Source: Acanthaster planci (Eukaryota > Echinodermata > Asteroidea > Valvatida > Acanthasteridae). From it: 45,442 nt of DNA. A program made the position numbers and the translations under genes. The notes under the pieces were generated by a model. The model did not search any database. It was given only the letters and a program-made list of their open reading frames with translations, and had not been told where the DNA came from. The stretch lies in NCBI RefSeq assembly GCF_001949145.1, contig NW_019091626.1, positions 405,736-451,177 of the forward strand, written 5' to 3'. Below, piece after piece: positions 13,025-25,000 of the stretch. Position 1 is the first letter of the stretch, and each line of letters begins with the position of its first letter.

Positions 13025-16000
13025 GAGNNNNNNNNNNNNNNNNNNNNNNNNNNNNNNNNNNNNNNNNNNNNNNNNNNNNNNNNNNNNNNNNNNNNNNNNN
13101 NNNNNNNNNNNNNNNNNNNNNNNNNNNNNNNNNNNNNNNNNNNNNNNNNNNNNNNNNNNNNNNAGAGAGAGAGAGAGAGGGGAGTTGAACGCTTTTGTGT
13201 TTTGTCGGGTTTTGAAAAAAAAAACTTCAGGGGTGTGTACGACATTAACACCAGTGAAATATAACTTAATCAGACCTCCGAGGATGACTTAAAGTTGTAC
13301 AATGAGTTCCACTCTAAATTTCCGAGTGGAAGCAGAGCCTGATCGCTTTAAGAAAAAGGTCCGCAGCAAGAGAATGATGAAGTCATGGTGTATTGAACAT
13401 CGATTTCCTTTCCATCTTTTTAAACTGCTGAAGACGAAAGGGAGTGCTGACATTAAAAGGTTTGATGCATCCATCGCCATTCAATGTTAACGCGGTAAGG
13501 GAAATATGTATTGCATTGGTATGCTATTCATCGTTAACATTACATGTCATAAAGAAACATCAGATGTGGCCGAACGTAATACCGAGGCATAGTTTTGCTC
13601 ATTATACATGAGTTTCTTAATCGGGAATCAAGGCAAATGACCAGATTCGTTTCACGTGGTAAAAATTCAATTCAGAGGCAAAACAGACCTCCTCGATCCA
13701 AAATCGCGCCGTGTCCACCCGGCAGTATCTTGGAAAAGGCAAGATAATGATTCGGAAAAGAATCGGTAAGTGATACCCAGTGTTTCTCTCAGACCTTTCA
13801 GTCTAATAGACTTTATTACTGAAAGTCTAATAAGTTATCTGGCAATCAGAGAAGGTTGATGTAGTAATTATGACTTTTGTGCCATTGTTTGCTTTGAAAC
13901 TTTTTGAGCGAAGAGGGATGACAAGACTCAAGAAAAGAAAGTTTTTAAGCTCCCTTTACTCTCATCATCCTTATGATAACCGTCATATGAATATTCCACA
14001 GCTAAAAGCAATTTTCTTTCGGAAAGTTAGACTTGGGTCAGCTTTGCAGAAGTGATTTCAGTAGTGCGACCGGTATTGGACCGTCTACGTTCGCCTTATA
14101 GTTATTTTCGTTCGTTTCAGAAGCAGTTGGTGTTGGAGCTAGGATGGGAGACCTTCAAGAAAAATTTACCGATTTTATACCTGTGCATTCGCCAAACGAT
14201 CAAGGAGAGTAAAACTTTTCTTTCAGACACAAGAGCAAACATACAAAGTAACAACTTACTCGAACGGTCAAGTGCTTTACGACGCCATTTTGGTATACTC
14301 CCGTCGTATCAACGGCAACAATTTCTATGGGTATGTCCTTGACCTCGAGTGGCATAATGACGAACTTGACAGAGGCGGGAGCACTGGGTGTAACCTCGAT
14401 GAGTGTGCCGTCTGAGTATTCTTCTGGTTGAGCCACTGAGCATAGTCCGTCCTTGCCTTTCAAGTAGACAGAGACCTGACGCCGAATTGAAAGCATGAGA
14501 GGTGAGTTGCTAGTTAGGAAACATTTTGTAGGGATTCACAGTAATTACTTTACAGAAAGGAGACATTCAAGAGGGGCAAGGGTTTCCCCAGGGGCTGTTT
14601 ATAACCCTCTGCACCCCCTTGGCTCCGCCACTGGTTTCAACGGGACAAGTTGAAATTGCAATGGGGGAGCTGTCACCAAGCAATCTGTAGTGTGTCAATG
14701 TGCGTCACTCTTTGGCAGGTTGCCAGAAAGAGCTATTATAAAAACATCCTTCTCGACCTCTCCCCAGACAGTTTGACTACTTCACTTGTCGATACGGCCG
14801 TCTGTCCTTCATACCATGCCTGTTTCATGATTATCGATATGACCTAAAAAGGATCAGAAACAGTGTCGTAACTGCTGGGTAAACTATTTCTATAGAGGCC
14901 CCATTAGGGGGCGGCTTGTTTTCTGGAGGGAAGAATGAACTCGTTGTCAAGGAATGAATGGTGTAACGCCGACTAAGGCTACCCACCCCAAATTGTTCCT
15001 GCTCTAATTTCTGAGCCAGGTAGGTGGCAGACGAGAGGCACAGGTTTCGAGGGGGGCTGCAAACTCTTCTTGGTAACGTCACTGATCAGCAAGAGTAAGC
15101 TGAGTCTCTGTATCCATCTCAAAAATGCAGCAAGCAATTCATTTTCCTAAATATGAGCCAAATAATTGACTTGCCTCGAAGGGGCGGTCGGCATAGTTGA
15201 ACACGGTCGCGACGATCTCGATCTGCTCGAAACGCAGGACCGAGTAGGGCATGCTGAGGTCGAGGAAAAACGGAGGGCGGACTTCCAGTTTGATCGGGTT
15301 GGCCACACACAGGCCAAAGTCTGCAGAGACTGCGACTGCCTCAATGACCCAGGTAGTGACACTGTCAGGTAGAGTAGATCGGTGTAGCGTTTCACCGGTT
15401 TCTCCTGCAAAGGGTCTGACAAAACCATGGGCATGCAAAGGAAAACCGGTTAATACTAGACGCTAAACTGCAATGACTTCATTTCTCATCTCCGCTTACA
15501 AAATAGAATCTTCGTCTGGGCTCTATTACCCTGATAAAAACTACTGGTGGTCACAATAAGTCAGGTGGCCTTGGAGAAGTGTTCGAAGGGTGTGGGACCA
15601 TGGGCGTATCCATTTCCATCGGAATGCGTCTAGGAATGTGGTTAAATGCTAACCGAATTTCACAAAGCTTAACGTGTACCCTAAAAAGGTGCTTAGCTAT
15701 TAACTGCATTCCAAAACTAATTTTAATAAACATGTCGCGGGTTTAATCTGTTAAAACAGAAAGTATTTCTTCCCTTAAGCTGTTATTACGCGTGATTCGA
15801 ACTTCTACGATAGACTGATGTCTAACGTTGATAACCATCAAAGTCGGAAAGAAACTTCCTTTTAATGTTTCTGTCGATCCACAGCACCGCTAAAAGAAAT
15901 CGTTCCAAAGGATTTTCTGTTGCTCTTCTCTTTGCTCTTCTCTTCATATTGAAGCCTGAATTTTTGCCTTATGTCGTGAACACTGGGGGTTGAGAGGGCT

Positions 16001-19000
16001 TTTCCTCAAGCGGTCAAATGGTGGACAACATGTATGTCCATCTTACACGAAAAGGGTCTGAGTTGTAGACAGCTTACAAGAGTTCGACTTCCTCAAACAT
16101 CCAGCTCTCCGGGAAGGCCGACTGGATACTGACTGCCTGCAGATTGACCCAAGATGCATCGTGGACACTGGATCTACCTCTGGAAATGCTTTCAAACTCC
16201 CTCACTGAAATGAAAGTAGAAAATGTACAGGTAGGCCTACTTCGAGTACTTTGTAAATCGCTTAAGAATGTCGGGCAAAAGATCAAAATGCAATAGAGCC
16301 TTCAGAATACAAGCAATCATTCTATGAAGATTGGAAAAAGGATCATTACAATATTCATGATGCAGCTCAGTTTACTAGTCTGGGAGGCCTTTGTCAAACA
16401 TCCCACGTCGAACGAGTTGAAAGCCACAATAAGTCCACCAGAATGACCGTAGTTACGGAGTGTTTGAACTGCTACACGAAGCCATGCAAAGTCTGTGGTG
16501 CTACATTGGTATTTATTCAACACACTGGACGTTATCAGATGACATAACCCACTCTGGTGAAGTCCACTGATAACACAAAGGTTAGTTACATCAACACCAC
16601 AGTTTCTGCAGTGGTGGCTTTTTACGAGAAGAGCTTTGGAACGAAGAGTTCCACCCGTACGGTTTACTTTCAGTGTTATCCACTGACTCACCCTTCACCA
16701 AAACGTTAGTGTCTTTCAACTGTAAAGTTGCAGGCCAACCAAGGAAACCAGTGCAACAACTTTTATTTTGAAAAGTTTACATCGTTGGGGCCTTCTGGTT
16801 GGTCAGCTGGTTGGCTTGTAATTTTGCGGGCACCGAAGAAAAAGACGATGTAAGTATATTTCCTTCGCTAACTTCCAGGAGATGGATGTTGGATACCAGG
16901 CATAATTAAGAAGATAGTAGGCGATCTGGTTCCTTAGACATATACCTCATGAAAACAGAAACTTACATGCATACAAGTAATGTTCGTCAACATATGTCAA
17001 ATGAGAGAAAACAGAGTGTTAAGACGGTGTTTTTTTCATTCAACTGATTCCTACTGACAATTTAATTGTATTACACTTATTACGGTGCCCACGAACACGG
17101 GAAGTTCGTCACATTATGTAAACAAGATCCTTTTTCAATATAATCTGTTGGGATAAAACTGGCATTTGTCTTAAACTATTACTTTGGAGCATCGTCCGCC
17201 ACTTACAAATTTGTTCTCCTTTGTTAACGCTTGTAGATCTTTGGACCCTCCTGTTTTCAGCCGTACAACCAAGTGCTTTATCAAAAAAAATGATGAAAAG
17301 AAACACACATTCAGTATCTTAACTTCAGTATTTCTTTCGAAACTCTCTACCTCGGTACGTCCATTCCATCCCACTAAAAAGTGAACGAACAGCGTACGTG
17401 CAAACGCTGCATGGTTGACTAGTTTATTTTGAATAGGTAGACAAAAATTGAAGCTGTGCATGGTGGAAGTACTAAATTAAACTAGGTAAGCCTTGTGGTT
17501 GCAGCATGTGAAGGAGGAATCTTTTCTTTGAGTGTGTGGTTCTGAGAAGAACCGATGGTGAATACTCAACGTTCCGAATAGTATGCTTTTCGTTCGTCTT
17601 CAGGAGGGTGATGGGTAAATTACCATCACCACACTACACATCATTACCATCACAACACATCATAGGTCGTTACATCACTGGAAAAAGGTCTATAGCTAGT
17701 AAGGATTATTATTGAGTTTTTTAATCCCACCTCTTTTTTTTTGCATCTCGTCTTACCTAAATTTTTGGGGCCTTCACGATTCTTGTCATGCAAGGAAATA
17801 TCACTCACTTTAAACAGTCATACTAACTTGAGCTTTACTTATTAGCCTGGCACTCACAACACATAATACAATATAATATGACCCTATATACTGCTTTCAT
17901 ATTTCGAATGTTGGGATTTTGCTGAAAAAAGCCTCGTCTATGAACAATGGTGGGTAGTCATATTTGCTGTCTGCTGCTTTCCATTTTGGTATAACGTCAA
18001 CGTTTTGAGTGGTTATGTGAAACGTCAGGTGCACAGTTTAATGACGTCATGACCAAAAAAGTCCCCCTTACAGTATCCAAGCACCATCAGTACATTAGGG
18101 GAAAAGGGTTACAACGTAACAAACGAAAAAAGGGGTTCATCCAGTTCGGCTTGCCTCTAGTTGAAATACTCCGACGAGTAAGCGTGCCTCAAGCTGAGGC
18201 ACAAACACGTGATTTGTTTCACATGACATCAATCCAACGCATGTAAGTTCGTCCCATCCACTCCTTTTAGAGGGGGTTTCACTCACAGGGTCAATTTAGC
18301 ATTAGCCCAAATTTGGCGGGAAGATACCCTCTCCTCAGCTCTCCCATATGTTTGTGTACAAAAATGCCTTTTCCCTTGTGACAGTGTAGCATGCCGCTCT
18401 GCAGTGATTTCAATGCCCTGGATGAATGCCAAACTGCAGAATGACCTTTGGGAATGAGCCAAGCCAGGCTTGTTATTGTGGTCTTTCGATGGCCCAGCCG
18501 TCCGCAGCAGTGAGGTTTTTTGTTGGGATACCCTTTTGAATTGTATTTATTTGACTAAATATTGATGAAAGGAAGTCATAGAGCACGGGCGGTGATTTGC
18601 GGGTGACTGTTAACATCATACCTTCTCTGTACGGAATATCAAGGTTTGCATTCGTCAAAACAGCTACACCAGCGTCCTAAGCATATAAAAGCAGAGACAA
18701 AGAAAATTGCGTTGAAGCATTCATCTTTGATTTATCATTTTCTTATTACCCTGGAAAACAAACACCGAACTTTTTAAACAAACGGTGTCTGCATTCAAGA
18801 CATTTATTGTGGAAGAGACGCATTCCAGACCCGAGTTTCCCTGATCATCTCAAAAAGACTGTTTTTTTGGTTTTATGCCTATGTAAATTTTCATAATAAT
18901 AATTACAAGCAACCAACAAGTACTTGCCAGCAAGTCATACCTTGAGGATTGTAGCTGAATCTTGTCCGCCTCCTGGTCCACAGCCCAAATCATACTCGGC

Positions 19001-22000
19001 CATTCTCTTGAAAACCTACCATAATGAATCTTAATTAACAGTGAGACTTTTGACGTCTAAAATTTCCCCTCAACTGATTTATGGGGCTTTTTGGGATTCT
19101 TTAGTCATTAGAGACTTTTCTGAACACCAATCAAGGTCTTTTAAAACATGACACTCTTTCTCCATTGGACATTGATGTTTAAAAATTGGACGCGTTTTAT
19201 GTTATAATGTGATAGCAAGATTATGTTTTATAAGCCTTTTGAGAGTTCAATTGGAATAAATTCTGGTACACTGAGTTCTTTAAACTTACGTGAACATAAC
19301 AATTTGAATTCTCCATACTACAGACACTGTTGCTACATATCTCGTGACCCATGGCAAGCTTTTGCTTGGTAACATAAGAGACGCATTGCGCCAAAACATT
19401 GCTTTCAGTGGAAAAGTGTTGCAAAGGAACTAGTCCATTCCAGAGATGGTGGTCGCTATGCAAAAACTAGCACCAAATCACAAGGTATAGCAAAAGTGTG
19501 TTTAGTCCGGAGAATTCAAATTTTTCATGTTTATTGGCAGTATCAGTTAAAATTAAAATATTAAAATTAAAAACTCGCAAAAGGCTCTTTGCTAAACACG
19601 CTGTTTTTAGAGGGAGGTGACAGCTTATTAAGCTTTATTTTCATTCATATAAATTCTGAAGCGTTCTTTTCTCAGAAGTTCTTGTTAAGCCTGGCTTTCA
19701 TATCAGAATGCAAAGATGTGCATGTCATGGAACAGTCCCCATTGATACGCAAACATATAATTGGTATCGCTTTATAGCACTCCCCGTTTCTCCTTATTAT
19801 CNTTTATATATAATTAACATCTCCCCAACGCAAAAATACATCTTGAAAAAAGAAACACACATTCAGAATCTTAACTTCAGTATTTCTTTTGAAACACTCT
19901 ACCTCGGTACGTCCATTCCATCCCACTAAAAAGTGGATGAACAGCGTACGTGCAAACGCTGCATGATTGACTAGTTTATTTTGAATAGGTAGACAAGAAT
20001 TGAAGCTGTGCATGGTGGAAGTACTAAATTAAACTAGGTAAACTTGTGATTGCAGCATGTAGAAGGAGGAATATTTTCTTTGAGTGTGTGGTTCTGAGAA
20101 GAACCGATGGTGAATACTTTACGTTCCGAATAGTATGCTTTGTTCGTCATAAGGAGGGTGACGGATAAATTACCATCACTACACTATACATCATTACCAT
20201 CACAACACATCATACGTCGTGACATCACTGGAAAAAGGTCTATAGCTAGTAAGGATTATTATTGAGTGTATTGTTTTAATCCCAACTCCTTTTTTTCGCA
20301 TTTCGTCTTGCCTAATTTTTTGGGGCCTTCAGGATTCTTTTCATGCAAGGAAATATCACTCACTTTAAACAGTTATACTAACTTGAGCTTAACTTATTAG
20401 CCTGGCACTCACAACATATAATACAATATCATATGACCTATATATTGCTTTCATATTTCGAATGTCGGGATTTTGCTGAAAAGGTTGGTAGTAATATTTG
20501 CTGTCTGCTGCTTTCCATTTTGGTACAACGTCAACGCTTTGAGTGGTTATGTGAAACGTCAGGTGCACAGTTTAATGACGTCATGACCAAAAAAGTCCCC
20601 TTTACAGTATCCAAGCACCGTCAGTACATTTGGGGGAAAAGGGTGACAACGTAACAAACGAAAAAAGGGGTTCATCCAGTTCGGCTTGCCTCCAGTTGAA
20701 ATACTCCGACGAGTAAGCGTGCCTCAAGCTGAGGCACAAACACATGATTTGTATCACATGACATCAATCCAACACAGCAGCTGGCCCACACTTTCTGACA
20801 TTGTAAAATCGTCCCATCCACTCCTTTTAGAGGGGGTTTCACTCACAGGATTAATTTAGCATTGGCCCAAATTTGGCGGGAAGATACCCTCTCCTCAGAT
20901 CTCCCATATATTTGTGTACAAAAATGCCTTTCCCCTAGTGACAGTGTAGCATGCCACTCTGCAGTAATTTCAATGCCCTGGATGAATGCCAAACTGCAGG
21001 ATAACCTTTGGGAATGAGCCAAGCCAGGCTTGTTATTGTGGTCTTTCGATGGCCCAGCCGTCCGCAGCAGTGAGGTTTTTTGTTGGGATACCCTTTTGAA
21101 TTGTATTTATTTGACTAAATATTGATGAAAGGAAGTCATAGAGACAGCAAAAATGCTATGTATAGTGCCTAATTAGACAGTGTGACTCAGAGTGAGTCAC
21201 GCTCCCACTTCCACGTATAACGAAATATTGCCCACCCTTCGAAGGGTTAAATCCATATAAAGGGGTCTCTTGGGTTAGGACAAAGATTCCCATGCACGTG
21301 GCCAAGGGATCATGCAGCCTCATCTTTGCTTTTATCAAGATATTTTTAAGCACAAATAATCATAGCCCACAGATAAGTTGGATCATGGTTGTCAACTGCA
21401 TCATTCAATCTGTTGGGTCAAAAGCTAATTAGCAGAGCTTTTGACTTCTGTTATTTCGTGTTGAGCCTCATGTCCTCCTTGACTATTGAACAAAGCCCCT
21501 CCCTCGACGAAGGCAGCAAAAGCCAGGGAGAAATTATATAAGTGTTGTAAGCCTGGCGAGTTATGTTTTTTGTGATTTGGAAAAACAAAAGGAAAATTGA
21601 GAGCCTGATTACTTGGATCTGGTCTGTATCAACTGAGATTGATGGAACACGAGTGGTTATTTGCACGTGACTTTTAACATCATACCTTCTCTGTACGGAA
21701 TATCAAGGTTTGCATTCGTCAAAACAGTTACTCCAGCGTCCTAAGCATATAAAAGCAGAGAAAAAGAAAATTCGTTTTGAAGCATTCATCTTTGATTTAT
21801 CATTTTCTGATTACCGTGGAAAATGAACACCGAATTTTTTTAATAAACGGTGTCTGCATTCAAGACAGAGTGGTGTGGTTTACTGTGGAGAGACGCGTTC
21901 CAGACCCGAGTTTCCCTGATCATCTCAAAAAGACCGTTTTTTTTGTTTTATGCCTATGTCAATTTTCATAATAATAATAACAAGCAACCAACAAGTACTT

Positions 22001-25000
22001 GTCAGCAAGTCATACCTTGAGGATTGACGCTGAATCTTGTCCGCCTCCTGGTCCACAGCCCAAATCATACTCGGCCATTCTCTTGAAAACCTACCATAAT
22101 GAATCTTAATTAACAGTGAGACTTTTGACGTCTAAAATTTTCCCTCAACTGATTTATGGGGCTTCTTTGGGATTCTTTAGTCATTAGAGACTTTTTTGAA
22201 CACCAATCAAGGTCTTTTAAAACATGACACTCTTTCTCCATAGGACATTGAGGTTTAAAATTTGGACGCGTTTGATGTTATAAACTGATAGCAAGATTAT
22301 GTTTTATAAGCCTTATGCGAGTTCAATTGGAATAAATTCTGGTACACTGAGTTCTGTAAACTCACGTGAACATAACAATTTGAGTTCTCCATACTACAGA
22401 CACTGTTGCTACATATCTCGTGACCCATGGCAAGCTTTTGCTTAGTAACATAAGAGACGCATTGCGCCAAAACATTGCTTTCAGTGGAAAAGTGTTGCAA
22501 AGGAACTAGTTCATTCTAGAGATGGTGGTCGCTATGCAAAAACTAGCACCAAATCACAAGGTATAGCAAAAGTGTGTTTAGTCCGGAGAATTCAAATTTT
22601 TTATGTTTATTGGCAGCATTGTACCAGATTTTATTAAAATTAAAAACTCGCAAAAGGCTCTTTGCTAAACACACGGTTTTTAGAGGGAGGTGAAAGCTTA
22701 TTAAGCTTTATTCTCATTCAAATAAATTCTGAAACGTTCTTTTCTCAGAAGTTCTTGTTAAGCCTGGCTTTCATATCAGAATGCAAAGATGTGCATGTCA
22801 TGAAACAGTCCCCATTGATACGCAAACATATAATTGGTATATCTTTATAGCACTCCCCGTTTCTCCTTATTATGNCAAGAACGATCCTTCAACTGTCAAA
22901 AAAGATAGTTAACCATAAATGAAACACATAACTGTTGTACCAGTCTAACTTCAAGATGTGGTATAAAAACCAAAAACGAAATGCCATACGACAATTGTAG
23001 AGGATCCAGAAGCCATTTCGTTTTCAGGCCTTGGGCGAATGACGTCAAGCGTCATATCTTTTGCGGCCGTGTGCATCTTTACATTATGCTTGCTGTCGAT
23101 GATCGTTACGACCATATGGATGCTAGGCTTTGCAGGAACGCTTTTAAAATGCGTGTGTTATCTGAAACCATTCTTGCTTAGCACGCCGTTTGCTCCCATG
23201 AAACAGTGTGAGCTATAATGGCACCCAGCATGTTACGTAAATCTTTACAGCAAAAAAATGTCAGTACATTCTTTACACAGTGGTAGAAAGGTAAGAAACA
23301 ATATCACACAAAGTTACTTCTCACAGTTTTTCCCTGAAATATGGATATTTTGTCATGGCTTTTTGTACCTTCTTTTGCGTGAGTCGGTGGCTGTTACGAA
23401 GCTTGAAGACTGCTTCGTCCACAGCCAATAAGCCGACCTTCGTTTCTGCCTGGCCGCGGATCTCCAACTCAATATTCTGGCGAGGGCGGTCCGACTTGAA
23501 AATGTCGCCCTCCTGAATGACCAGTCCTTTGAAACGTAAGTCAATCTGAAATAACGCAATGCCAAATACATTTTGCGCATTTTTAAAGCAATATATTCTT
23601 GTCATGTCGGAGGTATTTGACATTTTCTCAAACTATGCCTACCTTTCAAGGCATCGATACAAATTAACTAGAAATATGCACCTGCCTACGTCTTCCACCA
23701 TGAATCCCTGGCACCTCGCTGTGGGGCTCTACAAAACAGCCGGCATTCATACATTAATTACTTAATATTTTATTTCATTATGTTGTGGGAAATTAAACGA
23801 GGGGATGGTGGTCTACATCGTATTCACTTGTGGCAGGTAGGCCTGACCACTAACTGTGATGGCCGGTTTTTAATTTTGAAACTAACATAGTTAAGACTTT
23901 ATACAGGGGCCTTGCAACGGCAGTCCACCAAGCTGAAGTTAAGGTGCATTACTCTAGTTTCGTTCACAGTATCGATTAAATACTTCCGTGACAGGCGCCG
24001 CAATTTTTGAAACTGTGCTAATGTACCACCTTTCTTTAGGATTCTTTCATCAAAGAATAATTGGGACCTTGGGTGTCAGGTATAGGTCTGATCCATTCTA
24101 TTACCTGGGCCCAAGACCTTGACACACTGCTAAGGTAGTGTAGTCACACGCCTAGAAGAACGGTTTAATTTCTGTGCCACGAATGTTAATGAAACGCGAG
24201 TGCCTAGAGAACATTGCTCGAACCGTGCAGCTTACGAAACCTAACAATCATGAGGGGTTCGGTGGCGAAGTTTAGAGCCGAGGAAATACTCGTCGCGCAC
24301 ATACTGTGAGCCGCTGAGATATGTACTCCTCCTTTTTTATATTTGCTTACGGGATTCTTGCACTTCTCCTCCACATCGATCAGGAGTGCGTCGGCAACGA
24401 CGTGGCCATCATCCTTGATGTAGTAGGCGACCACTCGTGCCGAGGGGGCCATGTCATGGGTGACCATGAAATCAAGGGCTGTGTTCAAGTTGACCAGGTC
24501 CTTGACGCCCTTGTGCACTATCCTCCCCCCAGCAATCACCTGTAAGAATTAGGGAAAGTGCAACAAATGAGCCTGTATTCTGTGTCCACAGATTGAGATA
24601 ACAATGCTCCATTCCCATCCATTCTTGCCTATGTCTGAAGATGAGAATTGAAGTGCCCCATCGTTCACCGTATACCAACAATTTCACTGTTAAGCGTAAT
24701 TGCAACATTATCATGAGCATTTGTTCGACGGCTCTCTGGCTCGGTGCACAGTACTTAATGCGCTTGTAGTCAAGGAGTTTCGCTTTCAGATGAAACTGAT
24801 AGCATTCTAACGAATGCTTCCCAAGGCAGACTCAGTTATCGTAATCCTTTTCTGAATGTTCACAAGGTTGGTTTTCTGTTAGATGCTCGCTCAGTGCCGG
24901 AGAGGCGTGTGGCTATACATTAAATTAATTACGTTATGTAGGGGAAAACCACTTACGAAGTAGTTCAATACGTCGACATTCTGTGGGTGCGTCAGTTGAG

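Larger units (their letters stand above)
19844..22873. repeat. Tandem duplication, copy 2 (about 3.0 kb)
   Basis: Second copy of 17294-19800 in direct orientation, separated by about 43 bases of unrelated sequence. It contains exons 16b and 15b and an extra block at 21144-21647. A single N (22875) sits two bases past its end, as for copy 1. This symmetry could reflect two unmerged haplotypes. Confidence 0.92.

Noticed and set aside
12811-13292. Open frames rich in Arg-Glu or Ser-Leu
   Set aside because: They are translations of the (GA)n repeat and run through the N gap.
16317-16691. 124-codon minus-strand open frame
   Set aside because: It lies wholly in the intron upstream of exon 17, has no recognised motif and no needed splice partner.
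18473-18658. Minus-strand frame running past exon 16a (to IERPQ)
   Set aside because: The frame past the GTATGA donor has no family similarity and the donor phase matches exon 17 exactly; the extension is intron, and in copy 2 it is interrupted by the 504-base block.
16078-18676. True complement C3/C4/C5 identity
   Set aside because: Exons 16-17 contain no anaphylatoxin cysteine cluster, and no C345C/netrin-like domain follows the receptor-binding domain.
18941-19015. GCGPGGG in the cassette as a second thioester site
   Set aside because: It lacks the E-Q pair. It is the glycine-rich motif that precedes the bait or anaphylatoxin position in C4/C5-type proteins; the thioester position is clearly in exon 22.
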